DNA of 64,000 nt from Alteromonas marina (GCF_000808575.1 NZ_JWLW01000066.1:62001-126000); one strand, 5' to 3'. Positions 50,836 to 61,280 are shown, counted from the stretch's first letter. Notes: a model not told the origin generated them from the letters alone. Translations and numbers: made by a program.

Positions 50836-53433
50836 TTATAGCTTATCTTGTAACCAAGCGTTAACCGAATCTAGCGCCTGGCCCAAGTTTTCAGGCTGAT
50901 CACCGCCTGCTTGCGCCATATCTGGACGACCGCCCCCTTTGCCACCGACTTGAGATGCGACAAAGTTAACTAGCTCGCCCGCTTTAACTTTACTTGTGAG
51001 GTTTTTAGTAACGCCAGCAATAAGATTCACTTTCGCGTCATTAGCCACACCTAATACTACGATCCCTTCACCAATTCGGTTTTTAATGTCGTCCATCATT
51101 GAACGCAATGACTTCGCTTCAACACCTTCCAAATTAGCAATAAGAACTTTAACGCCATTTATCTCTACTGCATTACTAAGCATATCAGCACCTTGCTGAC
51201 TCGCCAGTTTTTGTTTCGCAGAATTGAGCGCTTTTTCTAGTTCTTTAGTCTGATTTTGTAGAGAAACTACGCGATCGAGCACATTTTGGCTGTCTGTTTT
51301 TAATAATGCAGACAATGAAGACAGTGTTGCCTGCTGTGTTTGCACAACTTCAAGTGCGTGTTCGCCAGTAACCGCTTCAATACGTCGAACGCCCGATGCA
51401 ATACCCGCTTCACTGGTAATTTTAAACAAGCCAATATCACCAGTACGTGTAACGTGAGTACCACCACATAGCTCAACAGAGAATGGCCCCATGGTTACCA
51501 CACGAACTTTTTCGTCGTACTTTTCACCAAATAGCGCCATTGCGCCTGATGCTTTAGCTTCATCTAAATCCATCAGTTCAGTTGCTAACGTGTGATTTGC
51601 ACGAATTTCTTGGTTAACTCGCCTTTCAATCTCAGCAAGTTGCTCAGCCGTTACTGCCTCAAAATGCGAGAAGTCAAAACGCATGCGCGGCGCTTCAACC
51701 AATGAACCTTTCTGAGTTACGTGCTCACCTAAAATTTCACGCAGTGCTGCATGAAGTAAATGCGTTGCGCTGTGGTTCTTTTTAATGGCTTCACGATTTG
51801 CTGCATCAATCGCTGCGGTTGCCGTATCACCTTTAGATACCGAACCTTTAGCAATACCTTTGTGTGCAAACGCATTACCCATTTTTTGGGTGTCGGTCAC
51901 AATGAATTCACCGTTAGCCACGCGAAGCACGCCTTTGTCACCTGCCTGACCACCGCTTTCAGCGTAGAACGGCGTGCTATCTAATACCACAACGCCTTCT
52001 TGACCGTCTTCAAGCTTCTCTACAAACGCATTGTCGGCGATAAGTTCAACCACATTCGCCTGGCCTTCTACATCGGTGTACCCAGTAAATGAGGTTGTGT
52101 GGTCAATGGCGAGTTTACTGTTGTAGTCTGCACCAAAGTTGCTAGCTTGTTGTGCACGAGCCCGCTGCGCCTGCATAGCTGCTTCAAAACCTTCTTCGTC
52201 GATCTTAAGGTCGTGCTCACGCGCTACATCATTGGTTAAATCAGTAGGGAAGCCATAAGTGTCGTAAAGTTTAAACACTACGTCACCCGGCACAGTATCG
52301 CCTTCTAAGGTTTCTAACGTATCGTTTAGAATAGCCATACCACGGGCTAGTGTTTTGCTAAACTGCTCTTCTTCAACACGCAGTACTTTTTCAATTACCG
52401 GTAGCTGGTCTACAAGTTCTGGGTATGCTTCACCCATTTCTTTTGCAAGTGATGCCACAAGCTTGTAGAAGAAGATATCGTTTGCGCCAAGCTGATAGCC
52501 GTGGCGAACAGCGCGACGGATGATGCGGCGTAATACGTATCCGCGCCCTTCATTCGATGGCATAACGCCATCGCAAATTAAGAAGCTGCACGAACGAATG
52601 TGATCGGCAATAACCCGAAGTGACTTGTTCTCTAAATCTTCGCTACCAACAATTGATGCTGCCGATTTGATCAAGTTTTGGAAAAGGTCGATTTCGTAGT
52701 TGCTGTGCACGTTCTGCAAGATAGCGGAAATACGCTCAAGACCCATGCCCGTATCGATTGAAGGCTTAGGGAGTGGCTCCATGGTACCGTCAGCTTGTTT
52801 ATTAAACTGCATAAATACCAGGTTCCAAATTTCGATAAAACGGTCGCCATCTTCTTCTGGTGTTCCCGGAGGACCACCCCAAATGTGAGCACCGTGATCG
52901 TAGAAGATTTCAGAACAAGGACCACATGGACCGGTATCGCCCATAGACCAGAAGTTATCTGACGTGCTAATGCGAATAATCTTTTCTTTTGGAACACCAA
53001 TATGTTTTTCCCAGATGTCGAACGCTTCGTCATCTTCTGAATAAACGGTGACTAAGAGCTTTTCTTTTGGCAAACCAATTTCTTTGGTAAGGAAATTCCA
53101 CGCAAACTCTATCGCTTCTTTTTTGAAGTAATCGCCAAAGCTGAAGTTACCCAGCATTTCAAAAAAGGTGTGGTGACGCGCAGTGTAACCTACGTTCTCA
53201 AGGTCATTATGCTTACCACCTGCGCGAACGCAGCGCTGCGATGATACCGCACGGGTATAACTGCGCTTTTCCGCACCTAAGAAGCAGTCTTTAAACTGGT
53301 TCATGCCCGCGTTGGTAAAAAGAAGTGTGGGATCATCTGCCGGTACCAGTGACGAGCTCGCCACCGCTTGGTGGCCATGGCTTTTAAAATAATCGATAAA
53401 CTTGTTACGTAAGTCAGCAGTTGATAATGTCAT
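50836..53433 (-). CDS. alaS: Alanyl-tRNA synthetase
   Basis: An 865-residue AlaRS with the complete domain order: class II catalytic core ([20 protein letters not shown] motif 1 region, [17 protein letters not shown]), tRNA-recognition domain, editing domain with zinc ligands in [16 protein letters not shown] (near residue 556) and [13 protein letters not shown] (near residue 656), and the C-terminal C-Ala domain ending [18 protein letters not shown]. It charges tRNA-Ala and edits Ser/Gly mischarging. It is between recX and csrA. Confidence 0.98.
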   Translation of the reverse strand: MTLSTADLRNKFIDYFKSHGHQAVASSSLVPADDPTLLFTNAGMNQFKDCFLGAEKRSYTRAVSSQRCVRAGGKHNDLENVGYTARHHTFFEMLGNFSFGDYFKKEAIEFAWNFLTKEIGLPKEKLLVTVYSEDDEAFDIWEKHIGVPKEKIIRISTSDNFWSMGDTGPCGPCSEIFYDHGAHIWGGPPGTPEEDGDRFIEIWNLVFMQFNKQADGTMEPLPKPSIDTGMGLERISAILQNVHSNYEIDLFQNLIKSAASIVGSEDLENKSLRVIADHIRSCSFLICDGVMPSNEGRGYVLRRIIRRAVRHGYQLGANDIFFYKLVASLAKEMGEAYPELVDQLPVIEKVLRVEEEQFSKTLARGMAILNDTLETLEGDTVPGDVVFKLYDTYGFPTDLTNDVAREHDLKIDEEGFEAAMQAQRARAQQASNFGADYNSKLAIDHTTSFTGYTDVEGQANVVELIADNAFVEKLEDGQEGVVVLDSTPFYAESGGQAGDKGVLRVANGEFIVTDTQKMGNAFAHKGIAKGSVSKGDTATAAIDAANREAIKKNHSATHLLHAALREILGEHVTQKGSLVEAPRMRFDFSHFEAVTAEQLAEIERRVNQEIRANHTLATELMDLDEAKASGAMALFGEKYDEKVRVVTMGPFSVELCGGTHVTRTGDIGLFKITSEAGIASGVRRIEAVTGEHALEVVQTQQATLSSLSALLKTDSQNVLDRVVSLQNQTKELEKALNSAKQKLASQQGADMLSNAVEINGVKVLIANLEGVEAKSLRSMMDDIKNRIGEGIVVLGVANDAKVNLIAGVTKNLTSKVKAGELVNFVASQVGGKGGGRPDMAQAGGDQPENLGQALDSVNAWLQDKL

Positions 53434-53746
53434 TGAAAACCTAACTTCCTTTATTCTATTTTTGAAACGTGCGATTTGCCTGTTCTAATGAGCCTTATAA
53501 TCGGGGCGTTTTGCTAATACACAACACGCCAATCTCCGCTATATTTCTCTGGATAATTAAAATGCACACAAATTTGCGCAACAATACCATGGATAGCGCA
53601 ATTTTGTTAAGTGTAACGGGGGTAAGATAAGCTCAAATTTCACTTTAAATCGACGAAAATAGCCAGTATTCACAAAACGAATCGCCGAGAGCCCATATTT
53701 ACAAGGCAACATAGGTGAGAACCCAGCTGTTCGTGCCAAAGCCGTT
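53434..53746. other. Intergenic region between recX and alaS
   Basis: 313 bases that must hold the alaS promoter and the recX 3' flank. A 60-codon minus-strand frame (53557-53739) has no family features and is not called. I could not pick out a convincing promoter or terminator. Confidence 0.4.
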
Positions 53747-54205
53747 TTAGCTAGATTCGTTTGCGCTTACCGCATATTCAATGTGTTCCTGATAAAAACC
53801 GCGATACTGAAGAAACTGTTTCTGCTTTTGCCTTAACGCGAATTCGGTTTCATAGAACTCACCAAACTTTTTCTCTTTCACTTTCTTAGCGCTTTCAAAC
53901 CAGTCAGCGTCAATCTCTCTCATTGCGTACTCTGCGGTACTCTCATCAACACCGTATTGCTGTAAGTCTAGTTTTATCGCGCGAGGCCCCTTCCCTTTTA
54001 AGTACAGTGCGCGAGCTCGGCTTTCGGCAAATCGCGCATCGCTTTGGATATCAGCATCTTTGAATTCCTCCAGAATAGGCATGAAAGCATCACCCGTTAT
54101 TCCCTTCTGCTGCAACTTTCGCATAATCTCGTTAAAGCTATGCTCTCGTCGTGCCAGCATGCGAGTAATCGCGTCGGTAATGATTTTTCGGTCGAACTCT
54201 GACAT
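53747..54205 (-). CDS. recX: RecA-modulating protein RecX
   Basis: RecX binds RecA filaments and limits recombination. The protein has the three helical repeat units typical of the family: ITDAITRMLARREHSFNEIM, RFAESRARALYLKGKGPRAI, and the C-terminal RQKQKQFLQYRGFYQEHIEY. The frame opens at 54298, but the segment before MSEFDRKI is unlike RecX, so the ATG at 54205 is chosen, giving 152 residues (E. coli 166). The ribosome binding site is weak. It precedes alaS as in other gammaproteobacteria, but no recA lies upstream; a divergent acyltransferase gene is there instead. Confidence 0.88.
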   Translation of the reverse strand: MSEFDRKIITDAITRMLARREHSFNEIMRKLQQKGITGDAFMPILEEFKDADIQSDARFAESRARALYLKGKGPRAIKLDLQQYGVDESTAEYAMREIDADWFESAKKVKEKKFGEFYETEFALRQKQKQFLQYRGFYQEHIEYAVSANESS

Positions 54206-54323
54206 TTTTGTAAGCTTACTCTTCTGTATTAAACGTAGAAACCGCGTTATTTTAGCGTTAAATACTCGTACATTGCGACTATCTAACGTTTTACGCACTT
54301 AACCTCTACATGATGTAAATTGC

Positions 54324-55649
54324 ATGACAGCATCTGACTATCGCATAACAATAATAGATTCGATTGAACAGTTCTCTAAAGAGCGCTGGCAAAACCTCGC
54401 GAAGGATGCGGGTCCTTTCCTTTCTTATGAATTTTTGCATGCGCTAGAACGCAGCGGTTCGTGTTGCAATGAATCTGGATGGCAACCTTGCCATATCGCT
54501 ATAGCAAAAGGTCAGCATGAGGCTGCAAATCTTGTTATTCCTGGCTACCTGAAAACTCACAGCTACGGTGAATATGTTTTTGACCACGCTTGGGCTAATG
54601 CTTATGCACAGCACGGTCTCGACTATTATCCCAAATGGATATCGGCCATTCCCTTCACGCCTGTAACTGGTCCAAGGCTACTTTGTGATGGGCACATTAT
54701 GCTTACTCCGGCGCTTTTACACGAACTGGAAGATACGGTGGCAACGTACGTAGAATCCGTATTTGGTGAAACCTTATCTTCTTTTCACTGGTTATTCCCA
54801 AATGAAAGCACATCGGCTCAAATCACCAGTAGCGGTATCCACAAGGCAAATGATTTATCCGATGACTTATCCATTGCACGACTACGAGATCAATCCGACA
54901 CGCTAAACCGATACCTAACCCGATACGTGGTTCAGTTTCAGTGGCATAACTACGGCTATAATGATTTCAATGATTTTCTAAATGCGCTTACCTCCCGCAA
55001 AAGGAAAGATATCAAGAAAAGTCGACGCAAACTAAACGAGCAAGGCGTTCGCTTTACCCATCATACCGGCAATGATATTAGTCCAGAAACACTTCAGTTT
55101 TTTACAAAGTGTTACAAAGCTACCTATTTAAAACGAAGCGGTCACGTGGGATATTTAAATGATGCCTTCTTTGAGCAGCTTGTCGAGAGCATGAGCGACA
55201 ACATGCTTATAGTGACGGCAATAGAGAATGAGGTAGCGGTAGCCAGCGCCCTCTTTTTCTACGATGATACAGGGCTGTATGGCAGATACTGGGGAGCGCT
55301 GAAAGAAATAGACGGGCTACATTTTGCCTGCTGTTATTTTGAAGGCATTGAATTTGCCATTGCGAAAAAGCTGCCGCTATTTAACCCCGGCACCCAGGGT
55401 GAGCATAAAATACTTCGCGGCTTCGAGCCCATTTATTGCCGTTCACATCACAAATTACAACACGGGTCGTTTCACACAGCGGTAGCAGACTTTTTACAGC
55501 GAGAAACGCCGCATATCACAAGCTATTTTAATCAGGCACGGAATGCTTTACCGTTTAACAAGGAATTTGTGCCTACTTTAAAAACAACGAGTGTCACTGC
55601 ACCTAACGACGACACTTATAATCACAACGAGAAAAATGATGAAATATAA
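54324..55649 (+). CDS. DUF482/FemAB-like N-acyltransferase
   Basis: A 441-residue protein of the DUF482 (PF04339, GNAT/FemAB-like) family: WQNLAKDAGPFLSYEFLHAL at the start, IPGYLKTHSYGEYVFDHAWA, FTPVTGPRLL, FLNALTSRKRKDIKKSRRKL, and the C-terminal PLFNPGTQGEHKILRGFEPI that is diagnostic. Members are annotated as acyltransferases, some placed near peptidoglycan genes; the substrate is unknown. The stop overlaps the start of the M13 peptidase gene by 14 bases, so the two are translationally coupled. Confidence 0.85.
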   Translation: MTASDYRITIIDSIEQFSKERWQNLAKDAGPFLSYEFLHALERSGSCCNESGWQPCHIAIAKGQHEAANLVIPGYLKTHSYGEYVFDHAWANAYAQHGLDYYPKWISAIPFTPVTGPRLLCDGHIMLTPALLHELEDTVATYVESVFGETLSSFHWLFPNESTSAQITSSGIHKANDLSDDLSIARLRDQSDTLNRYLTRYVVQFQWHNYGYNDFNDFLNALTSRKRKDIKKSRRKLNEQGVRFTHHTGNDISPETLQFFTKCYKATYLKRSGHVGYLNDAFFEQLVESMSDNMLIVTAIENEVAVASALFFYDDTGLYGRYWGALKEIDGLHFACCYFEGIEFAIAKKLPLFNPGTQGEHKILRGFEPIYCRSHHKLQHGSFHTAVADFLQRETPHITSYFNQARNALPFNKEFVPTLKTTSVTAPNDDTYNHNEKNDEI

Positions 55650-57714
55650 ACTTCTTGCCGTAGCGATTGCGGCATCTTTAGGCCTTGCAGGTTGTGGCCA
55701 ACCTGAACAAGCAAAAGACCAAACGAGCAGTGTTGAAGCGCCAGAGATGAAGGGCGAAGCTGAGCTAGGTTCATTCGGCGTAGATTTAACCGCTCGCAAC
55801 GAAGCGGTAAAACCTGGTGACGACTTCTTTATGTACGCAAGCGGTACTTGGTACGACAACTACGAGTTACCCGCTGATAAAACTCGCTACGGCGCATTTA
55901 CTGGTCTTGCCGAGCGCAGTGAAGAGCAAGTTAAGAACATCATTGACGGTCTAATGGAAAAGTCTTCGCTGAATGCAGAAGAGAAGCTTGTTCACGACTT
56001 TTTCGTTGCTTACATGGATACCGATACCATCAACGAAAAAGGTATTGAGCCGATTAAAGACGTACTAACCTCTATAGATAGTATTGAGAATAGAACTGAC
56101 CTAACCAAGGCGTTTGGTAATAGCTGGTTGGTAGGTTCAAGCACACCAATTTACGGTGGCATGTGGTACAACCGTCTTGACCCGAACGAATACCAGTTAA
56201 GTGTTGGCGTAGGTGGCTTAGGTCTTCCTGATCGCGATTACTACCTAAGTGATAGCGAACGTTTTGTTAAGATTCGTGAAGCTTACGTAGCACACATCGA
56301 GCAAATGCTCAATTTTGCAGGCGAAGAAGACGCAGCCGAAAAAGCAGCAAACATTCTTGCTCTTGAAACACAAATTGCAGAAATTCAGTGGCCTCGCGAA
56401 AAGCGCCGTGACCGCGACCTTACACTTAATCAAATTGAGCGTAGCAAACTGTCTGACGAATACCCTGGCTTTGATTGGGACACGTATTTTGCTCAAACCG
56501 GTTATAAAGTGCCTGAGCTGAATATTACACAGCCTGAGCCAGTAAAAGACGTTATTAAGATTATTAACGAAGCTGACTTAGCCGATTGGAAGTCGTACTT
56601 GAAGTATCACACTATTTCAAACAATGCGGACTTCCTTTCTGAAGATATCTACCTAGCCAACTTTGACTTCTTTGGTCGCACACTAAGCGGTCAGCAAGAG
56701 CCTCGTCCTCGTTGGAAGCGCGCAGTGAGCCAAATGTCTGGTACTGAATCACTGGGCTTTGCTATCGGTAAGATTTACGTAAACGAATACTTCCCAGAAA
56801 GCTCAAAAGAGCAGATGGCAGAGCTGGTTGAGAACTTGCGTACAGCACTAGGTGAGCGTATTGAAAACCTAGACTGGATGAGCGAAGAAACCAAGGTAAA
56901 TGCCAAAGAAAAGCTTATGGCATTTAACCCTAAAATTGGCTACCCAGACGAATGGCAATCTTTTGATGGCGTAACCATTAGCGACAAGGACTTAGTGGGC
57001 AATGTTCGTAACCTACGTACATTCTTCCAAGACCAGTCGGTAGAGCGCGAGCTAGAGAAAACGGATCGCAACCGCTGGGGTATGACACCGCAGCGCGTTA
57101 ACGCCTACTACAATAGCTCGTTTAATGAAATTGTATTCCCAGCGGCTATTTTACAACCGCCATTCTTTGATCCAAACGCCGACGCAGCAGTTAACTACGG
57201 TGCAATCGGTGCGGTAATTGGGCACGAGATGGGACACGGTTTTGACGACCAAGGCTCGAAGTCAGATGCAAACGGTATACAGCGCAACTGGTGGACCGAT
57301 GCTGACCGCGCAGCGTTTGAAGAAAAAGCGGATATGCTAGCCGAGCAATACAGCCAGTACGAGCCTATCGAAGGTAACTTCGTAAATGGTCGCAACAGCT
57401 TGGGTGAAAACATTGGTGACGTGGGTGGTCTAGCCATGGCTTACCACGCCTACAAACTTAGCCTTAACGGCAAAGAAGCGCCGGTAATTGACGGCCTAAC
57501 AGGCGATCAGCGTTTCTTCCTTGCATGGGCACAAGTGTGGAAAGAAAAACGCACTGAAGAAAGCATGCTGAATCAACTTCGCGCAGGTACACACGCGCCA
57601 GGTCGTTATCGTGCACAAGCACCAAGAAACCATGATGCATGGTATGAAGCGTTTGATGTGAAACCAGGTGATGCACTTTATCTTGCGCCAGAAGAGCGCG
57701 TAAGAATTTGGTAA
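55636..57714 (+). CDS. pepO: M13-family (neprilysin/PepO) zinc metallopeptidase, lipoprotein
   Basis: A metallopeptidase of about 692 residues. The ATG at 55636 (MMKYKLLAVAIAASLGLAGC) gives a lipobox LAGC, with GAG before the start; the upstream start at 55591 would spoil the signal. The family domain starts VKPGDDFFMYASGTWYD; the zinc site is HEMGH near residue 531 with the third ligand Glu in GENIGDVGG, and the C-terminal end PRNHDAWYEAFDVKPGDALY-LAPEERVRIW is typical (ends RxW). It probably degrades peptides in the periplasm or at the outer membrane. Confidence 0.95.
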   Translation: MMKYKLLAVAIAASLGLAGCGQPEQAKDQTSSVEAPEMKGEAELGSFGVDLTARNEAVKPGDDFFMYASGTWYDNYELPADKTRYGAFTGLAERSEEQVKNIIDGLMEKSSLNAEEKLVHDFFVAYMDTDTINEKGIEPIKDVLTSIDSIENRTDLTKAFGNSWLVGSSTPIYGGMWYNRLDPNEYQLSVGVGGLGLPDRDYYLSDSERFVKIREAYVAHIEQMLNFAGEEDAAEKAANILALETQIAEIQWPREKRRDRDLTLNQIERSKLSDEYPGFDWDTYFAQTGYKVPELNITQPEPVKDVIKIINEADLADWKSYLKYHTISNNADFLSEDIYLANFDFFGRTLSGQQEPRPRWKRAVSQMSGTESLGFAIGKIYVNEYFPESSKEQMAELVENLRTALGERIENLDWMSEETKVNAKEKLMAFNPKIGYPDEWQSFDGVTISDKDLVGNVRNLRTFFQDQSVERELEKTDRNRWGMTPQRVNAYYNSSFNEIVFPAAILQPPFFDPNADAAVNYGAIGAVIGHEMGHGFDDQGSKSDANGIQRNWWTDADRAAFEEKADMLAEQYSQYEPIEGNFVNGRNSLGENIGDVGGLAMAYHAYKLSLNGKEAPVIDGLTGDQRFFLAWAQVWKEKRTEESMLNQLRAGTHAPGRYRAQAPRNHDAWYEAFDVKPGDALYLAPEERVRIW

Positions 57715-57843
57715 CTTGTTGAGTTAATCACTTAGTGAGCACATGCTAAGTTCTCGCGCCGGATAGCAATTTGTATCTGGCGCCAGTTAATACCAGTCCG
57801 CATAGATCATGTAGCTCATTTAGAAAGTGTAGATAATTAAAAA

Positions 57844-57882
57844 GGGCGGTTCGACTTATCTCGAACCGCCCTTTTTATTTTT
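57844..57882 (+). terminator. Terminator of the peptidase gene
   Basis: GGGCGGTTCGA/TCGAACCGCCC (11-bp stem, loop CTTATC) followed by TTTTTATTTTT. It is strong on the plus strand; on the minus strand the stem is also flanked by a T run, so it may end betI transcripts too. Confidence 0.95.
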
Positions 57883-57951
57883 CTAATCAGTATTCGCTCG
57901 GTGGTACTTATACGCCAGCCCCGAGTACTTGTTTAACTTCCGTTTGCTTAT

Positions 57952-58527
57952 TTATCTTCCGTATTGGGCAACTAAATCGCGAACGTATTGCTTACAACGA
58001 GCTAAAGCTTCTGAAAAATCACCGTTACCCACACTGCCCATGGAATAACGAAGCCAATACCCATCAATTAATGCAGCGGTAGACGCAGCGGCGTTTTTGA
58101 CATGCTCAGGTTTAAGTAGCTTGCGGTAACTAAACGCTAAATTACGCTCTAAGCGTTTGTGGTTAATACACTGCAAACGATGCAAGCCTTCGTTGTGAAG
58201 TGACAACGCCCAGAAGTTAAACCAGGTATTGGTGGCGGAACTTGCCCCTTGCGTTTGTGAAAAGTTATTTTCAATAATGAAATCAATCCGCTCTAGGGGA
58301 TCGTCAATACGCTGCGTGATTTTTAGCGCATCGAGAAGGTGGCGCATCGTTGCTTCAATTAAACCTTGCTTGTCACCAAAATAGTGACTGATTATCCCTG
58401 AAGAAAGCCCAGCTCTTTTGCTAATTAAGCTAATCGTTGTACCGTGATAGCCCACTTCTGCCATCACTTCTAACGTTGCTTCAATTAATTGTTTCTTACG
58501 AACTGGCTCCATTCCCACCTTGGGCAT
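57952..58527 (-). CDS. betI: TetR-family regulator BetI
   Basis: A 191-residue TetR regulator that resembles BetI, the choline-responsive repressor, throughout: MPKVGMEPVRKKQLIEATLE, TISLISKRAGLSSGIISHYF then GDKQGLIEATMRHLLD, and INHKRLERNLAFSYRKLL, ending LIDGYWLRYSMG. The betA/betB synthesis genes are not in the window. TTTGGAG lies eight bases before the ATG. It follows a TonB receptor gene whose own terminator-like hairpin lies between, and a TetR-type palindrome lies upstream of that receptor. Confidence 0.88.
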   Translation of the reverse strand: MPKVGMEPVRKKQLIEATLEVMAEVGYHGTTISLISKRAGLSSGIISHYFGDKQGLIEATMRHLLDALKITQRIDDPLERIDFIIENNFSQTQGASSATNTWFNFWALSLHNEGLHRLQCINHKRLERNLAFSYRKLLKPEHVKNAAASTAALIDGYWLRYSMGSVGNGDFSEALARCKQYVRDLVAQYGR

Positions 58528-58550
58528 GCTACAACTCCAAACCTTAAATC

Positions 58551-58590
58551 TAGTAAAAAATAACCCGCGACAGCGCTATGCTGCCGCAGG
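58551..58590 (-). terminator. Terminator-like hairpin after the 58604-61027 receptor gene
   Basis: In the minus direction CCTGCG-CAGC pairs with GCTG-CGCGGG across one mismatch (loop ATAGC) and is followed by TTATTTTTTA. It lies 14 bases after the receptor stop and before betI. Confidence 0.7.
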
Positions 58591-58603
58591 CATGATATCA
58601 CGA

Positions 58604-61027
58604 TTAAAAGGTTAAGCGTGCGTTGACTGCAACAGCGCGAGGCGCGCCAATCCAAAATGCACCTGGGGCAATGGTAGACGCATAGTCTTCATCAAACAGG
58701 TTGTTTACTGTTAAACGCACTTCTAGCTCTTCAGCACCTGAACCAATGTTTTCGATAAAGCCGCCAATATAGAAGTCGCTAACGATATAGTCATCAACTT
58801 GTGCTGCATTATCAATATCCAGGTAGCGGCTATCAACGTACTTGGTAGACAGGCCTGCAAAGTAGTTGTCGCGTGCCCAATCAAGGCTAATTACCGCCAT
58901 AGTGTCAGGCGTACCGATAACCGTATTACCTTCAATAGCTACCAGTGACACTTCTGGGTTTTCAGGGTCAGCGATGGCTGCCAGCGCATCGTCAAGTGTA
59001 TCGTATTGCGTACCTGAACTACCTACCGTCGCAACATATTCTGACTCGCTCAAGGTAATAGAAGTAAACAACGAGAACTCTTCGGTTAACATAACGTCTG
59101 CTGAAATTTCAAAACCACTAGACTCAATACCGCCCACGTTTTTGTACCCACCCGCGGCGGCTTCAAGAAAGTCTATGCCCTCTGAGGTTTCGTTACTGGT
59201 AAATTGAATACGGTCGTTAAACTCAATATTGTAGTAGGTCACGCTGGCATTGAAACCAGGTGAAGAGTAGCGGAAACCTACGTCAATGTTGTCAGCGGTT
59301 TCTGGCTTTATAAAGCGAAGGTCAGTATCGTTGCGCTCTAGTTGTGCATCTTTGATTGCCGCAAAGTTCTCACCGTAACCTGCGAAAACTTCCACTCCCT
59401 CAATGGGTAAAGGTGCAACGATACCGGCTGAGAATAAGGTATCTGAGTCAGTATTCACCGCTAAGTTGTTGGCTGAATCAAAGTTGTCCGTTTTCTCGAT
59501 ATCTACGTTAAACTTCTTGGCACCAGCGCGAATGCGGGCAAAGCCTAAATCAAGCTCATCTTCCACATAGTACATTAAGGTATCGACTGGGAAGGTTCTG
59601 TCGTACTGCACCCAGTAAGGCACGTTGTCATAATCTACGCTGATAGCCGAGTTAGTCACTTTGTGCCAATCGCGAGACTCACCACGCTCGTAGTCTTCCC
59701 ACCAAATACCGAATCGTACTGTATTATCGAAATCACCAATTTTTGTATACCACACAGCATCAGCATTAATGCCAAAACGCTCTTTATCATAATGGGTGTG
59801 ACGATATGAGCCCACGGGAATTGCCCCTTGTTCGTGGCAACCTGGGTCATATTCTGGGCCAGCACCACCATAAGGGAAAGTCAGTGAGCTTTGGCAACCT
59901 TCAATTGGACTTAGTTGATTACCTTGCCTGTCTACAAAGTAAATTTGTCCAAGCTGTTGGCCACCGTATACGGTATTACCGACTACAAGCTCTGAATGAC
60001 CTTCTGCGCCGTCATCAGTGATATCAACAATGTATGGTGGGACCCACTCCCCGCGGCCTTCGTTGTCGTGATAATACACGTTGGTCATAAAATCGACTTG
60101 GCCAATCGTGAATTCTGCCTGTAGATAGGCAAAAAGATTCTCTCGCAAAGTAGACCAACCTCGGCGATATGCCTGATCTTGATAAGGCACGCCTGTCCAT
60201 TCGTCTGTTAACTGGTCCCAGTCTGGGTTTTGTTCATATTGTGCCAGTCCATAAATACGCTGGTAGTTATCTTCGTGGGTATCGTCGTAAGACAGGTAAC
60301 CTGTAAGAGACACGTCGTTAACAGTAGAGATAAACTTCATGGCTAAATGATCACGCGTATTCTCTGCTGTTTGCTGCATAAAGTCAGAGCTTTCTTGGCT
60401 TGAAAGGCTTATCCACGCGTAAGTATCTTTAAAGATTTCGCCTGTTTCGTAGCGTACATAATATTTTGACGCATCAAATGAACCCGCAGTCACACTGGTT
60501 ATTAAGCCCTGCTCCGCAGACGGGTCAATAGTGGTGAAATTCAGTGTGCCGCCCAAGGCTTCGTGTGAACGGGAAGCGATATCCGCCGTACCCTGAGAAA
60601 CTTCAACGCCTTTTACGTTTTCGGTATCGATATAGCGATTCGCTTTCGCGCCACCACCGTAATTCGAGTTACCGTTGGCGATGCCATCTACCGTCATGCC
60701 AATTTGCTGCTCGTTTAGGTTTACTTGAAAGCCACGAATAACAATAGACGTTGACCAGTCATCAGCCCCAAAGGTATCACCTTCGTTAATAAGCACACCC
60801 GGCAGGTTGTCAACCGCGGCTAGCACACTGCTAAGATTAGCCTGTTGTTTAAACATATCGTCGCTCGTTGCGTTATTCGCGTAAGAAACGCTTCGCCCAA
60901 CAACGGTAATTTCTTCTATGCGCTCTTCGTCAGCACGCTCTGCTTCCTCTGCCCACGCCACTGTAGGTGTAGTCATAGACGAAAGTGCTGCAAGTACAGC
61001 TAACGAGAGTTTATTGTGTGTTTTCAT
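58604..61027 (-). CDS. TonB-dependent receptor linked to betI
   Basis: An 807-residue receptor with signal peptide KTHNKLSLAVLAALSSMTTP to VAWA, TonB box EEITVVGRSV near residue 40, plug (VLAAVDNLPGVLINEGDTFG, SIVIRGFQVNLNEQQIGMTV, EVSQGTADIASRSHEALGGT) and barrel ending APRAVAVNARLTF with a terminal Phe. The siderophore or vitamin class cannot be told. AGGAAACAC precedes the ATG. Its neighbour betI and an upstream TetR-like palindrome suggest regulation by choline or a related compound; that is inference. Confidence 0.92.
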   Translation of the reverse strand: MKTHNKLSLAVLAALSSMTTPTVAWAEEAERADEERIEEITVVGRSVSYANNATSDDMFKQQANLSSVLAAVDNLPGVLINEGDTFGADDWSTSIVIRGFQVNLNEQQIGMTVDGIANGNSNYGGGAKANRYIDTENVKGVEVSQGTADIASRSHEALGGTLNFTTIDPSAEQGLITSVTAGSFDASKYYVRYETGEIFKDTYAWISLSSQESSDFMQQTAENTRDHLAMKFISTVNDVSLTGYLSYDDTHEDNYQRIYGLAQYEQNPDWDQLTDEWTGVPYQDQAYRRGWSTLRENLFAYLQAEFTIGQVDFMTNVYYHDNEGRGEWVPPYIVDITDDGAEGHSELVVGNTVYGGQQLGQIYFVDRQGNQLSPIEGCQSSLTFPYGGAGPEYDPGCHEQGAIPVGSYRHTHYDKERFGINADAVWYTKIGDFDNTVRFGIWWEDYERGESRDWHKVTNSAISVDYDNVPYWVQYDRTFPVDTLMYYVEDELDLGFARIRAGAKKFNVDIEKTDNFDSANNLAVNTDSDTLFSAGIVAPLPIEGVEVFAGYGENFAAIKDAQLERNDTDLRFIKPETADNIDVGFRYSSPGFNASVTYYNIEFNDRIQFTSNETSEGIDFLEAAAGGYKNVGGIESSGFEISADVMLTEEFSLFTSITLSESEYVATVGSSGTQYDTLDDALAAIADPENPEVSLVAIEGNTVIGTPDTMAVISLDWARDNYFAGLSTKYVDSRYLDIDNAAQVDDYIVSDFYIGGFIENIGSGAEELEVRLTVNNLFDEDYASTIAPGAFWIGAPRAVAVNARLTF

Positions 61028-61097
61028 GTGTTTCCTAAAGTAGTTGTGTAATGTTTACTCACTACTCTAGGGAGGAATTGTTACAGTAGCGTTAAGT

Positions 61098-61117
61098 TTA
61101 ATTGAACAATCAATTAA
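61098..61117. promoter_or_regulatory. 20-bp inverted repeat, candidate BetI operator
   Basis: TTAATTGA and TCAATTAA form perfect 8-bp arms around ACAA, about 71 bases upstream of the receptor start codon. The ATTGA/TCAAT core resembles BetI operators as I recall them. betI is the next gene downstream of the receptor. Confidence 0.55.
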
Positions 61118-61221
61118 TAAAACATTTTCCATGTTTGTTTATTCAATGACATCCAAGTAAACACGCATCAGCTATAAACGGCCCCAGAAATTTAGCAAAG
61201 AAATCTTTGCCTAACAGACAC

Positions 61222-61246
61222 AAAAAAGCCCTCACTAAGGAGGGCC
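61222..61246 (-). terminator. Terminator of the carbonic anhydrase/SulP operon
   Basis: GCCCTC/GAGGGC (61228-61233, 61240-61245) around ACTAAG, followed in the minus direction by T6. It lies 35 bases past the SulP stop. Confidence 0.88.
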
Positions 61247-61280
61247 GAAAGGGAAAGGTTTATCTTACCTTGATATTACT

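Noticed and set aside
53557-53739. 60-codon minus-strand frame between recX and alaS
   Set aside because: It has no domain or start signal; the stretch is more likely the alaS control region.
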